Of a stretch of DNA of 64,000 nt, positions 20,829-34,100 are shown in pieces; positions within the stretch are counted from its first letter, which is position 1, and each line of letters starts with the position of its first letter. The notes beneath the pieces are model-generated. The model was not told where the DNA came from. It made no database searches and worked only from the letters and a program-made list of their open reading frames with translations. Position numbers and translations under genes: made by a program. The stretch is from Lantana camara (taxonomy: Eukaryota; Streptophyta; Magnoliopsida; Lamiales; Verbenaceae). The DNA lies in the NCBI GenBank assembly GCA_037501455.1, contig CM074864.1, positions 40,264,001-40,328,000 of the forward strand. Reading direction: 5' to 3'.

Positions 20829-21675
20829 TGATGATACTCAGAATTGCGCACGTATCGGAGCCGTCCACCTGTCACCATCGATTGACTTGAAGACTATAAC
20901 GCTTGCATTGATGGGCTCACGGGCCAACCCGACCCACTCACTTGCCAACTAATACAGGCCATTGGGCCTCGGCCAACTACTCTGGTAAAAGGTCAGAGCC
21001 GGCAGGCTTGGCGCTCACACCTATGCCCTCAGGGTTACCTTTCTCAAGAAATCACCCATACGAGGGCCATATCCTTGTCGCTCGGATTTGGCGCTCAAAG
21101 ACCATGAGCCGTGAGGACCCCGTCCGAGCATTCTTCGAGCGTCACTTCGGCTCGAGGATGATCCCCCACCGCCGTGGTGGATCTGAACCCTCATAAAACG
21201 GATCCGGGACCCTCCGCTCATGCGACCCTCATCAACAACCTCTGACACAAAGGTAGTGCGCACCCTGTACCTGACACACCGTCTCCCTTTTCAGAAACGT
21301 CATTCTCACGCCCTCACGGGCTGCCACGTGTTAGGGCAACACAGGTACGGGACCACATGGTCAATTTACCTATTTATCCTTACCCCTAACATATAAATAG
21401 GGGAGAACACATGCTTTCTCCCCCAAGTCATCTCCACGATACATACTGCATACATTGTTCTGGGTTCATATCTCCTTTCCTCCGCATCTTCCCCAGCTTC
21501 ATATCAGTTGCATCATCATTACATTTTGCATTCTCGGTGTTATCCTAGCTGGAAGAACCCACGCTCAAGAGGAAACCCAGTTCCTGAGGCTTCCCCGCCT
21601 GTGATGGTCTTTTCCCTTTTCATATGAATCTTAAAGTGTTGTTGCATTTAGGAAACACAGATTCCTGCACCATCA
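20829..21675 (+). repeat. 3' LTR of left Tat element (847 bp)
   Basis: Begins TGATGATACTC right after the PPT and ends CTGCACCATCA, giving TGATG...CATCA ends as in the second Tat element. The sequence after it, ATATG (21676-21680), would be the TSD, but the left copy is outside the window. Diverged from the 21702-22568 LTR except at the ends and the TATA-leader layout. Confidence 0.85.
21391..21400 (+). promoter_or_regulatory. LTR TATA box (sense promoter of left Tat element)
   Basis: ATATAAATAG is followed by GGGGAGAACAC, a standard plant TATA box in the LTR. Transcription would start about 30 bp downstream, defining the U3/R border. Inferred from sequence only. Confidence 0.65.
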
Positions 21676-21701
21676 ATATGCATATTTATATATATATATA
21701 T
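21676..21701. other. Host sliver between the two Tat elements, TA-rich
   Basis: Twenty-six bases (ATATGCATATTTA then a TA run) separate the left 3' LTR from the second element. The last five, TATAT, are the second element's TSD and recur at 45095-45099. Confidence 0.85.
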
Positions 21702-22568
21702 TGATGGGTCCGGGTTCAGGGGGTCAGATTCCAATCACTTTAGAATTTGTTTGATGTGAGGAAACCAGTTGATGCTCGCCGGAAAAGAGGGGGGGTTCTA
21801 ACTGCTAGGACAAACACCAGAGCAAAGTCAGAAGGCCAAGCTGGGGGAACTAGGGGTGATTCCCTGTTTGGCTCTCCGACGCTCAAGTCAGATGATGATC
21901 TGAAGGTGTAAGCAAGGAAAATGCAGAGTTACCGTAATGGAGATTCCTTACCGTAGTGAAGATGAAGATGCATATTTATAGTTGAGGGTCAGGGACCCTT
22001 TGGTAATTTGTCCCCTTGTGGTCCTACCCTAATGTCGCATTCACACGTGGCGCCATGAGGAGAAACCTAGGAGGAATCTCCTGCAAAAGCTGGTGTAAAA
22101 GGTGGTGCGGGCAATAGCGGTAGGTGCGCAGACATGTACGGGGTGTCAGAGAGCCGTTTTGGGTTGGCAATGAGGGCCATTAGCACGCTCGTGTTATCCT
22201 TGTATCTGATAGACCAGCGGATCGAGGGTTGGTCCGGGCTAAGGTGAGGAGATGAGGGGGAGCTGGGCCCCTTGGTTCGCTTGTGTGCATAAGTACATAC
22301 GAGAGGGGGGGAGGGGGCGGTGTGTGCTTGTGGGTGACTCCCTTAGCGGACTGGGGTCTTGCTTTGTAGCATAAGGAGCGCTCGTTGGAGAGCGGCTTGT
22401 AACAACAACGTGTCGCACAATGACGAGGGCACGTGTCACTCAGCGATCTCAATACTTTGAGGGAGAGGACGCTCGTAGGAGGCTTGTCCCGAGGATCATA
22501 AGGCTATGTGTCAGTTGCCGATGGCGCCACGTGTCAAAACGTTGGCCAAACGGATCTTGACTCCATCA
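21702..22568 (-). repeat. 3' LTR of second Tat element (867 bp)
   Basis: On + it runs TGATGGGTCC...CTCCATCA. It is duplicated at 37426-38249 plus 45079-45094, with small indels (an extra stretch near 22090-22100 and near 22310-22330 here). A minus-strand TATA box, CTATAAATATG, covers 21972-21982 and recurs near 37694-37704. CACGTGTC G-box/ABRE-like motifs occur near 22430 and 22528. Confidence 0.92.
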
Positions 22569-22852
22569 TTTTGCCCCCCAATTCTGTAGTCGTTAGTAAT
22601 AAGGGCTGTAGAATTTTAGCCTTCTTTGACGCTTCGAGGGGGGCGCCCGTGTTAAGGACTTCACATGTTGGGAAATCTTTCCTGACAAGGAATTAAATGA
22701 AGGTCATTTCGAATGACTACTAGTGGGGGCGATTCTCAAGGAAACGACGCGTGAATCTCGGGGAGTGGGCGACGTTTCACCAAAGTGGGCGGTTTCCAAG
22801 ATGGGAAATGATTGTATTTTTGAAATCAAACACCAGAATGGTACCAACCTCT
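22569..22852. other. PPT and upstream region of the antisense gene, second Tat element
   Basis: Immediately after the LTR is TTTTGCCCCCCAATTCTG, the PPT on minus. The rest has no supported ORF and lies upstream of the + strand TATA box. Confidence 0.75.
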
Positions 22853-22870
22853 TCTCCTATAAATAGGAGA
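22853..22870 (+). promoter_or_regulatory. TATA box of accessory gene, second Tat element
   Basis: TCTCCTATAAATAGGAGA is a TATA box inside a nearly perfect 18-bp palindrome, about 255 bp before the ATG at 23123. A possible 5'-UTR intron follows (GTAAGTAACC from 22982 to TTCCCAG at 23049); that intron is a suggestion only. Confidence 0.75.
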
Positions 22871-24680
22871 TTCCAAATCCTTTTGCACCTTTGCGCATCC
22901 AAAACTTTCAGAGCACATTCAAGCTTTCCAAGCAATTTACGGAGAAATCCTAGCACCTAGACTTCTCCAGAACTTTTTATCCGTAAGTAACCTTCTTCAT
23001 CTTCTAATTTCTTCCTGCTAACCCTAGAATAATAGGATTAACCTTCCCAGGATTCCATTTACTTTCGAAAATCTTTGAATCCCCCATCTTTCCGTATTTC
23101 CTTCATATTCCCAAAAGAAACCATGTCTAGAGATCATGTTGAGGAGTTTGCCCGTGAGGTGGAGGAAATGGCCAGTCAAAATTCATCCCATCCTAACTCT
23201 CCAAGGGATGAGGAACTAGATGCGGAGGTTTCCGCCATGGAAGAGAGGAATCCCGAGGGTGTGGAACACATATTTGAAGAGATGGATCTGGTGATAGAGG
23301 CGGAAAGGCAAGGGGTGACTCTCCCAATAACAGAGAGCACAATTCACCCTCATTGCCACATGGTAACAGTGGTCGTTGCGCCTCCTGTGCTCGAAGAGAA
23401 AACCGCTGGGCCATCAGAAGAGCCACCGGCCAAACGTAAAAAGGGTGGCAAGAAAACCAAGAAAAATAAAGGATTTGCCGAGGGTGAGGGTGAGGGTGAG
23501 GGCATGCAGGCCATCGAGAGGCCCCCTGAGGAAACCCCCAGCACCATTACACGAGGGGAGATAGCATCTATGATGGTGCCTATATATTGGGATGAGCGCT
23601 TCCAATGGAGGATCCCAACGAAACACGAGCATGCCAACAACCCCCCACCCGGAGAAATGGCCATATACAAGGATTCCGTGGCTTTTGGGGGGCTTAAGAT
23701 TCCCCATTCCTGTCCCCATGGCAATTATACTCAACGAGCTTAACCTAAGTCCTTCGCAGATCATTCCAAATGGCCTGGCGCTCATAACCACCTTCATCAT
23801 TCTTATGAGGTACACCAAAAACCAACCATCCATGTGGAATTTCAACGCTCTGTTCCAAGTAGCCCGATCTCCTCACTCGTCTCTGAGGGCCGATTTCTTT
23901 TATGTTCAAGTGAAATATGGCCTGAAGCTGATCAATTCCCCCTCGTCTACTTATGGAGTGGAGTGGAAGGAGAAGTTCTTTTTTGTGAGGGCTCCCCAGG
24001 ATGACAACTTTGGGGTCCCACGAGAGTGGGTTTCACATGGGGAGGGCTCTCTCTTGAGGCACCTTCTTGACCCTACTTTCCCTAAAAACTGGGCACAAGA
24101 TCTGGCGAGGGCCCTGAGGGACGAGGGCTGGCTGATACAGGCAAAGGACCTCATTGATGACGAGGAGGTCATGTTTCTGTGTGGGCTTACAAATAACCCC
24201 CATTTCCTCAACAATCCTCCCGCTCGAGATTTGGAGATAGATGGTTAGATTTTAGGGCACTAACTCTAGATAGGATTACTGACTTTATAAATGTACTTGC
24301 TCTCTGTAGATCTTTATGCGGAAGTTTAACCCTCATTCTCTTTCACTTCTCCAGGTGCCAACATTATAATGGCGGGAGGAAATATGCGCAACGTCGCCAA
24401 TTTCGTTCACAACCTTCAACAACGAGCGCAGGCCCAAGACAATTAGCAAAACCCTCGGGGCCCAGGGGAAGGCCATGGTGATGGTCGCGGGGGCCACCCA
24501 GGGGCCAGTTCAAGCGCCGCCCCACAGCCTAGAGGCCGTGGAGAAAACCAAGTGGCCAATACAGAAACAAGAATCATCCTAAAGCCGGCAGACACGGTCA
24601 ACCAGAGGGGTGCCACCCCTCCTACCACAGAAACAGCGAGGCCATGCTCGAACGTGGTTATCCAAGAGCACCAAGGGGGT

Positions 24681-27600
24681 TGTAGCACCCCGCACGTGAG
24701 GCACCACATCCCCCGCACTAAGGCTCAACACGAGTAACGAAATAGTAAGTCCGCACCCGTATCAAACCCTAGCGAACGGGAGACAAACATAAAAAAAAAC
24801 CTTCCTAAGCTAGGCGGAACTAGACCCTGCAATGAGAACCAATCAACAGAGTATAATGCATAGCAAAGCCAAAGTTCAAGTATACCAATCATAAGCAGAA
24901 TTTGGGCTCTTCAGGCCTCTTTTAATTCAGTAGCAAAACTCAGTAACAGCAATTCAATAACAATTACATAATTATTCAAGTTCATGGTATAATAGAACGA
25001 ATCCTACATAATTCCAATACATATATGAGTGCAGAGACTCTCCTAACCTAACTTGACCAACACAAAGACTCCAACACCTCCGCCTAGCTCGAAACTCTGA
25101 AGCCAAACCTGCACACTAAAGTGTTGGGGAGGGAGAGGGTCAGTCTCTAGAAGACTGAGTGAGCAGGAGCGATATACATATATAAAACATGCACATGCAA
25201 GTCATAAATTCCGAACAAGGTTTTATTTGGAATTAGTTCCCAAAAAGGGCAAGAAAATAGATAAACAATGCTCGACTTTTACGACTAATTCATATTAAAT
25301 TCATTACTTTCATAAATCATACATAAATATAAGGCTCGGCGAGTGAGCGTGCATAATCTCCAACCAAACTCCGACCGTGTACGATAAATATCATTAATAT
25401 ATTGATTAGGCGATCATGCAATATATCATAATACACACAGACCATAAATCATGTCATAAACATATGCGTTTGGGCGATCCGGATCCCGGCCTTCCCGCAC
25501 GGTGCATAATCATATCATAACATATACATAAGAAAAGGCATAAATCATAACCAACCTTCTTCCTCCGGGTGGTGGACGGGCTTGCAAGACCCGGCCACCG
25601 GTTCATACATAGGCTAATGGGGGTACATGAATCCCCCAAAGGCACTCAGCTCCCATTCCCCGCTAAACCTCCTAGCGAGGGCCGGTATCACCGTAGTTTT
25701 GTTGGGACTAGTATATGGGATCCCCGTCAGCCCTTGCTTCCTCGGTTAGCCACATATACTAAGTCCCGGGGCCCGTACAATCAGAAATCCTAAATGTGTC
25801 TCGCCAAACATTTCAATTCATAAGTACATATCATAATTCATAAATCATTGGAAAAGGGTTTACTCGATCAATATTTACTCGATAACTTTACTTGAAAAGT
25901 AACATATATGTATAATCATAAAGTTTTGGCCAAAGCTTTTCACATAAGGGTTGTAGGGTTTAATACGTAGCTAAAACGAAAACACCCTCACCTGAACAGT
26001 GACGAAACAAGGAACGAGTACCAAGTGCCTGAACAAGATCTCTCCACCGTGGAGACAAACTGTACAAAAGACCACAAGACGTGTTCGTGAGACTCAAGAC
26101 TCTTAATGAACCATATATGACGCACGACAATGAAGTGAATATGACATGAATGCATATATGATCATGTTATATCATAAAAACGTTCATGTGCACTATTAAT
26201 GTAATTAAGGCATATAAACAAGCCATTCATTCAAATACTTTCAAGAAATGAAGGTATCATACTCATTTATTTCATATCCTTCATAATTCATAGCAATATC
26301 TTACAAAATCTTGGAACCATAATCACATTACACCTTCAAACATGTTTACATTGAGTATGATACACAAAAAGGTAAAGAACATCACTTAAGACATCAAAAG
26401 AATGCAAGAATGTACTTAATATTTCATATAGAAGCATTCAAGCCACGTCATAGCAATTCACCAAAAGCATGCTTTAAACCTCATCCAAATGCTATGAAAT
26501 TAAACCACAATACTCCTAACACATAGCAAAACAAGTTCATAGTTCAACACGAAAGGAGATAAAGTCATTAAGGAGGTGAAATAAATCGAAAACCGAAAAG
26601 GAGGCAACAAGGACTGCGCAAGGGAAGGGGCACGGGGGTGTCACCCTCCTTAGCTAAACTGAGCCACGACCGTGGCTCAGTACAGACCTGACCAGGATGC
26701 GTGACACGCCCGTGTCTCACACATTAGTGTAAATGAGACACGGGGGTGTCACTATACATAACAAAAACCGTTCACAAAGTTTTACCGGCAAAACTGAACT
26801 CATACAAACTCAATCCAAAGGCATACCAAACCAACTCCAAATGCTATGAAACTTAATATACAACATATTTGGCATGTAATGAACATATTTCATTTAGAGT
26901 GAAAAGGCTAAATCACACATTAAGGCCATCGAATCCATGCAACAAAACTGGGTCGCCAAAATCGCACATATGAGCCCTAATGATTCCATCATGCCTTGAT
27001 CAAGTACTTAGGGGTTGAATTTGGATCTGAAACTTTGGGGAATGCATGCTAACATACTAAAAAACTAATATAAATCATATTTATGCAAAATGGCACAATT
27101 TAAAGTACATTAGAATGACCAACAAGTTACAAAACGAAACAGCAACAAGTCTGTCATGGAGCATGCATAAAAACATGCCATGTACTTCGGTTTTGAGGTT
27201 TCAAATGGAACCAAATACTTAAAACATGAATGATAACATATAGAAAAATGAGTTTACATCAACTCCATGCAATTTCACACGAAGAGAAGGTCATATGATC
27301 AAGCTACAACACATAAATTCACACAGCAGTTCGAAAAACAGGGGAAACAGTTTGATCATCATGTTTGGAGCTCCATATCTCATAATTTCATCAAAGGGTC
27401 AAGAGATAAAATCCTCCTAACATCATATACTATCAGTTGGGAAAGAAATTGGCCAATAAACAAGCTCATATAATCATTTACAAGCAAGGAAATCAGCTGC
27501 ACAACCAAGCAAGGTCACAAGAGCAATTTCCCCCAAAACCCTATTCATGCTCTTAACCCAAACCCTAATCAAATCTGATCCAAAAAATGATGTAAGTAGA

Positions 27601-28574
27601 TGAAATCAAGTATAATAGAGTAGAGAAGACATAAATATTCATACCTTAAAGATTTGGGAGAGAAAGGTGGTGGTTTGAGCTCCAAAACCACAAAAATGGC
27701 CAAGGGTTTTCTCTCTTCTCCTCTTCTTCTCTCTCTCGTTTCAGTTGCAGCTGAAAATGGAGATATTTGGCTCGGTTTCCAGAGTTAAAGGGAAGAGAAA
27801 GGGGTTAACTCAAGGTACAAAAGTCATGGTTAAAGCATGGTTAAGTTAAGAGGTGTTATGGGGTCCCACCATGAAGATTAGTCAACAAAAGGAGTTCTTC
27901 TTGCACGAGTTGCTCGTTACGGTTGGATTTCAGAGGTCTTAATGATCTCAAAAATGTATGAGGCTTGTTCCATTGTCTCCGAATCGTCGATACGAACGCA
28001 ACGGAGGTGTCAGAATTTGAATCCGAATTCCCGAGCTCAAGATATCACGCACGGAACCAAGGGTGCGCTAATTGCTCGTTAGCCCCCGACTTGGTTCCAC
28101 AACCAACATTAAATTCGTTAACACGTCAAATGAATCCGAAAACATAAACCGAGCATATGGACATATTCATAACACACATAATTACAACATATTAAATTTT
28201 CACGCCATTTCGATATCATTACATATAAGAACGAAGCACAAATAGAACACTCATGTGCAAGAACGAATTCATACCGCTATAAATTAATTACTAAACTTAG
28301 ATTCCATTTTAAATAAATTTAAGGCCAACTTATAACATGTTGAAATTAATTAACGAAATTACCAAAATAGTTAACGCAACATGAAACCCTAATTGAGAAT
28401 TTAAACACTAAGTATCAAAGTAAAATAAAATGAATTAAATTAAATATTAATAGTTTATAGTTTAAATCAAATAAAAACACTTATAAACAATTAATCATAT
28501 AATTAAATAATTAAATTACGCAATTTATAAACAAATTCGCCACATTATTATAACTGAAAAACTTGGGCGTTACA
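24681..28574 (-). repeat. Solo LTR, Tekay-type (3894 bp)
   Basis: On + it runs TGTAGCACCCC...GGGCGTTACA. Flanks are GGGGT (24676-24680) and AGGGT (28575-28579), a 5-bp TSD with one mismatch. There is no internal domain, so it is a solo LTR left by LTR-LTR recombination. The block at 25580-25790 closely matches the reverse complement of 48490-48680 in the Tekay LTR. No coding region supported. Confidence 0.9.
26629..26753. repeat. Palindrome cluster in solo LTR, CACG...CGTG arms
   Basis: Four inverted repeats lie in ~125 bp: near 26629 (GGCACGGGGGTGTCAC), 26661-26678 (GAGCCACGACCGTGGCTC, near perfect), 26701-26720 (GTGACACGCCCGTGTCTCAC) and 26735-26753. The arrangement parallels the cluster in the array LTRs but the arm sequence differs. 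Confidence 0.82.
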
Positions 28575-29936
28575 AGGGTGGCGCTCAAACCTCCAGGAAA
28601 AGGAAGAGGATGCCCGATGCTATCCCCATAACGGGCAAGGGTAAGCAAGTGGCCGAGGGGACGCGCGGAGATGGAGAAACTTCCTCCTCTGAGGAAGAAC
28701 GTCCGTTGAGGTTAGACCGCATGGGGGACAGGCAGTTCGAGTGTCTCCCTGATGAGGGCCCCATTCTTTTATCTGAGCGTCCCCCCTCGTGAGCCATCAC
28801 CGAGGGGTTCTATGAGAGAGTGCAGTTTACCGGGGACCATCGGACGCTGTTTTCCCAAAACTCCAAAAGAGTGGCTGTGGATATGGTCCACGCCCTTATT
28901 TCCATAAGTCTTCTTATCCTCCTTTACTCAAACATTTCTTTATGTTCTTAAAAATATGCTAAGCATGAAATACTTTCCTCTTTTGTAAAACGCAGCATAC
29001 TTCCAAGGGCCAAGAATCTTCAGATGCGGGCCACCGTCTACTCAGAGCGCAAGGCTAAGTACAAGAAGATGGCGCGCTCGAATGACCCAGCTCAGATTCA
29101 AGAGGAACTGGATGTGGAGAGGGCCAAGTTTCTCTCCCTCGAGATGGAGCACAAAAAGCTGGAGACGGAGACGAAAAAACTCTAGGATGATTTCAAGAAA
29201 TCGGAGACGGCTCGTAGGAAATGGCCGCTCGGATCACAATACCCTCCAGGAAAACTACAAGAAGCTGATAGATGACCGGAATGTGTGGGTTACCAAGTCC
29301 AACGCTGCTGAGAAAAAATATGCAGACGCAATGACGCAGCTCCCTGAGCGCAATGAGAAGGCCAATAAGGAGGCAATCATTAAGTTCTGTCATTCCAAAG
29401 CTTTTAGCTTTGCGACCTCACTCCACTGTTTCGACGAGGCTTAAAACGCCTTTAACCTGGCTATTGAGCAATTGATCCACAAGGGCTTGGCGGATGCTTC
29501 CGCTCGTGGGCATTCTGACATGGGGTTGAGATTCAACGAGCGCTGTGAGGAAGAGGTGGACAGAAACGAAGATCCGGAGGCTAACTTGTCTGATCCGGAG
29601 TATAACTTTATAGTTGAACTCCTTCAGGATGAATATATGGCCGCTTATCCGGTGGAAGAGACGCCTAAAGGAGGACAAAACGAGGGGGCTAACGATGTCA
29701 TTTCGGCCCTCGAAGGCCCTCAAGAGAACGAGCCCCAAGCGCCAACGGTCAATGCCCCTCCCGTCCAGGTCAGTGAGAACGCTCCCACTCCAGCGGTCGA
29801 GGCTACTGAGCCATTAGCTCACCCTCCATCCAATGCTCAAGATCCGATCACGCCCGCCCCCCAAGCGCAAGAGCCTGTTGCCCCTGCTCAGTATGAGGTG
29901 GTGAATTTAGAGGAAGATGTTGCTGCTACCACTTGA

Positions 29937-31146
29937 AATTCCCCTTTTACCCTTGAAGAAAATTTCCCTTGTACCTTTAGCTTTCTAGTAATTCCCAAGG
30001 GCCATGGTGCCCTTGTTTAGTAGACTTGTAAACTTTATCCTTATTAATGAAGATTTCCTTTTCATGGCTTGGTGTCTCTTACTTTTTGTTTATGCCATGA
30101 ATTCTTACCTTGCGCTTGTGTTATCAAAATCTTATGGTGTTAAGATTCCAAGTAATAAGCTAAGTAAAAATTGACATAAAACTTGGAGAATTCTGCTAAG
30201 TCTTTGAGCGAACACAAGGGTCTTACTTTGAAAACGCCCTGATTCAAGACTTGTGAAAATTTTGCTAAGTCTTGGAATAATCATGAGGGTCTTATTTTGA
30301 TGTTGCCCTAATTCAAGACTTGTGGAAAATTTTCCTAAGTACAGTAGAAAAGGGTCTGTGGTGAGCCCTTAATTAAACGAGGGTCAGGTTTTGAGGGTAC
30401 CCTGCTTAGGAACTTGTAAAGGCTAGTCTAAAACCCTTGTAGGGTATAACTTGATCAAAGTATGCAACGAGACCGATTTCGAGTGCCGGATGCTTGCGTA
30501 ATAAGCAACCCGGGCCTACTAGGGTATTCGTGTACGCATATTAAGTTTTTTACCACTCTTATCAAGTGCCGTACGGGTACGCTCGTGAGAAGAAGTTTGA
30601 CCTTCATCTTTCGCGAACGTGAGACGCGTGGGTCCAGCTCAGGGGAATTGTTGGTCACTTAAGAATTTTAACAAGTCATTACAGACACAAGGGTCTAGAC
30701 TTGTGAAAACATGTCTAAAAGTTTTCCATCCTAGTGCTTGAATGCAAGGGATTTCTGCAACGAGGGTCCCATTTTCGAGGGAAACCTGGCTAGGACTGTG
30801 GGGAAACTTGTCTAAAAGTTTCCTCACAAGTGTAGTAAAGTCCGAGCGCTAACTGGCAGCCAGTGACCAGGTTAGGCTCATTCTTCGCCTTATGACCTTC
30901 GCTTGGTTGACTCCCAAAGAGGGTGGGCCTCTAAATGGAATCTTGCCTCTTTTGATGAGCATATTTCGCCCTCGAAAGGAGATTCGCGAACCTTGGACCT
31001 TTATGGTAATTGCCTAGGTTTCCGAGGGGGAATCATTTACCATCCTCACAAGATATTTCACACAGAGAAATCACTTTAAAAGGTAACGCTTGTAATCAGG
31101 AAATACATCGGTCCCAGAAATGGGTTTTTTACAGGATTATAAATAA
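29937..31146. other. Non-coding spacer with imperfect repeats, second Tat element
   Basis: It lies between the convergent ends of the accessory gene and pol. From about 30180 to 30340 a unit of ~100 bp recurs, with CTTGTGAAAATTTTGCTAAG and GAGGGTCTTATTTTGA cores; related pieces continue to about 30830. No coding region is supported. Confidence 0.65.
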
Positions 31147-34100
31147 CTAAACATAAAACCTTCGTAGGTTGCATGCATTCCACAGATGCGGGAGACGCTC
31201 GCCTTGAAGTGTTTCGAGCGTGTATGTGTTGTTAGCTCTGATCTGTATAACTTTGTAAGGGCCTTCCCAGTTGGGGTCCAACTTGCTTACATGCTTAGAG
31301 ACTTCAACCTTCTTTAAAACTAAGTCTCCTAGCTGGAAAGTCCTTTCTCTGACCCGCTTGTTATACTGCCGTGCGACAGACGCTTTGTACTCATGAATGC
31401 GTGCCCATGCCTTGTCTCTCTTTTCTTCCAAAAGATCCAATTCCAGGGCTCTGTTATCCTCGTTCGCTCCGGACTCGAAATATGCCACGCGGGCGGATTC
31501 ATGGGCAATTTCTACTGGTATCATTACCTCTGAGCCATAGACAAGGGAGTAAGGGGTTTCACCAGTTGCCGCTCGTAAGGTGGTGCGATAAGCCCATAAA
31601 GCCCCTTGCAACTCCTTGGCCCACTCGCCCTTTTTACTTTCAAGCATTGTCTTTAGGTGTTGTAAAATGATCCTGTTGGTAACTTCCGCTTGTCTGTTGA
31701 CCTGAGGGTAGCCCACGGAAGTAAAACGCTGTTCAACACCTAACTCTGAGCACCATTCCCGGGTATCAGCTGCTATGAATTGGGATCCATTGTCCGAGAT
31801 TAGCACCCTCGGAATACCGTATCTGCAAATAATACTCTTCCAAATGAAATCCCTCACCACTCTGAAGGTGATTTTTGCCACGGCTTCAGCCTCAGCCCAT
31901 TTGGTGAAATAATCGACGGCTAGGATAACGAACTTTTTCTGCCCAACCACCGCAGGCAAGGGGCTAACAATGTCGATACCCCATTGATCAAAGGGCCATG
32001 AGATGTCTACGGGGATTATTTGAGCAGCTGGCACTTGAGGAATATTAGAGTGAAATTAGCACTTTGGACATTTCTTGGAAAATGCTATGGAATCTTGGAG
32101 GACTGTGGGCCAATAGAATCCGCTTCTTAGTATCTTTTTGGCAAGAATGTGCCCTCCAGAATGGTTCCCGCAACTCCCTCCATGAACATGCTCATGTGTC
32201 TCTTTGGCATGTGAGGGCCTCAAACATCTCATTGGTGGGCCTTGGAAGGATTTCTTGAAGAGTCTGCCCTCGTTGTCCAGCGAGAAACGAGGGGCCTTGT
32301 TCCGAATTTTCCGTGCCTCTACCTTGTTGGTAGAGCAAGTACCATCTTTAAGGAATCTGACAATGTCATCAAGCTAGCAGGACTCGCCGGGATCAATCAT
32401 AGCTACCGTGTGGCCGGGTTCTTTCCTATGAATTAACGGTCCCTCCGTTCTCAGGAATGTGATAGAACGTTCACAGGATCTTTCGAGGGCAGAAGTGAAT
32501 TTGGACAAGGCATCTGCCCGCTCGTTCTCCGCTCGGGGGACTTGGAGCAAGTGAAATTCTTTGAACTTTCCGATTATCTCTTTCACTTTTCCCAAGTACT
32601 GCACTATGGTGGCTTCTCGTGCTTCATACGTTCCTTCAACTAGACTTGAAATCAATTGCGAATCAACATAAGCCGTGACTCTAGAAGCTCCGCTCTGAAA
32701 AGCAATTCTCAACCCTTGTATGAGAGCCTCGTACTCTGCTTCGTTGTTCGTAACTCGAAAATCCAATCTAATTGCAAAATCAATTTCAATTCCGTTGGGG
32801 TCCTTGAGGGTCACCCCTGCTCCCCCCCTTGAGAGGTCGAGGAGCCATTTGTGTGCAGGACCCATAGACCGTCGTTTTTCGGAACAACAGGCTCTAAACT
32901 AAAGCGTTCAACCAATAAATCCGCAACCACCTTCGCTTGTATAGCCGTTCTAGGCTCGAAGCTCAGGTCAAATTGGCTCAATTCAATGGCCCATTTTATC
33001 AGCCTCCCAGAGACATCGGGCTTCGATAGAACCTGCTTCAAGAGTTGATCTGTAAGGACGGTGATTGAATGTGCTTGGAAGTAAGGCCTCAGCCTCCTCG
33101 ATGCATTAATGAGAGTAAAAGCGAACTTTTCGATTTCCAAATACTTCTTTTCAGCTCCCTGCAGCGTCTTACTTAAGTAATAAACAGGTCGATGTTTCCG
33201 CTCGCACGCGGCTACCAAAACTGCGCTTGTGGCCTCGGCAGAGACAGACAGGTATACGAATAAATTTTCACCCGCCACGGGCTTTGTCAGGAGGGGAGCG
33301 CTCGAGTGGTAAGCTTTCATATCTTGCAAAGCCTTCTCACATTCCTCAGTCCAAGAAAAATTTCGAGCGTTGCGTAGAATTTTGAAGAATGGGAGATTCC
33401 TGTCTGCCGAGCGGGAGATGAATCGGTTTAAGGAGATTATCTTCCCCACCAACACTTACACTTCTCTGAGGTTTCAAGGAGACGGAATATCTAAGATGGC
33501 CTTGATTTTTTTCGGATTAGCTTCAATCCCACGTTGGCTAATCATATAACCCAAGAATTTCCCCCCTCGTATTCCGAAACTACACTTGGAGGGATTCAAC
33601 TTCATGCCATACTATCGCAAAATGGTAAACGTGCGCAAGATCATCTAAATACGAGCTTTGGTGCTCGCTCTTGACAATCATGTCGTCCACGTATACCTCC
33701 ATGGACCCTCCAATCACTTTCCCAAACATCCTGTTACAAGGCATTGGTAAGTGGCCCTCGTGTTCTTGAGACCGAAAGGCATTACTATAAAGCAGTATAC
33801 TCCCAAGTGCACCACAAATGAGGTCTTGGGACGGTCTTCTGGGGCCATGAAGATTTGGTAATACCCTTGAAAAGCATCCATCATGCTCATCAACTCGCAC
33901 CCCGCGGTCAAATCCACCAGCTGATCAATCCGGTGTAAGGGGTAGGCATCCTTGGGGTAGGCTCTGTTGAGATCAGTAAAATCATTGCACATGCGCCATT
34001 TGTTAGCGCTCTTGGGTACTAGTACCACATTACACAGCCACTCCGGATATAGTATGGGTTCAATGTACTGGGCCTCGAGGAGCTTGTTGACTTCCTCTTC

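Larger units (their letters stand above)
1289..21675 (+). mobile_element. Ty3/gypsy Tat-lineage LTR retrotransposon (left element), 5' end outside window
   Basis: In order on + are gag (1289-2336), a pol remnant with RT, RNase H, archaeal-like RNase H and integrase (12638-16294), a spacer, an antisense accessory gene (20230-17340), a PPT and a 3' LTR (20829-21675). Two RNase H-like domains plus a long 3' interior with an extra gene mark the Tat lineage (relatives Retand, Grande, Ogre). The 5' LTR and gag N-terminus lie left of the window. The element is broken by the LTR at 1-1288 and the array at 2337-12637. It is close in sequence to the minus-strand element at 21702-45094. Confidence 0.9.
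23123..29936 (+). pseudogene. Accessory gene of the second Tat element, interrupted by a solo LTR
   Basis: Homologue of the 20230-17340 gene with the same layout. Exon 1 is 23123-24243 (MSRDHVEEF start; PF04195-like part near its end), with a frameshift at the G6 run 23687-23692. Intron 1 is 24244-24354 (GTTAG...CTCCAG), and exon 2 begins at 24355. A solo LTR splits exon 2 at 24681-28574; it resumes with a KRKR motif and a Glu/Ser-rich part. The intron 2 donor near 28904 reads ATAAGT, probably a decayed GTAAGT. Exon 3 is 28996-29936, with a coiled coil and an acidic/Pro-rich tail. Further breaks: a TAG in exon 2 after the AQAQDN stretch, a TGA just after ERPPS (about 28791), a TAG near 29183, a frameshift near 29215-29235 and a TAA at 29442-29444. 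Non-functional; function of the intact form unknown. Confidence 0.82.

Noticed and set aside
24443..24737. ORFs on either strand just left of the solo LTR
   Set aside because: This stretch is exon 2 of the decayed accessory gene, and the ORF ends are set by the LTR junction.
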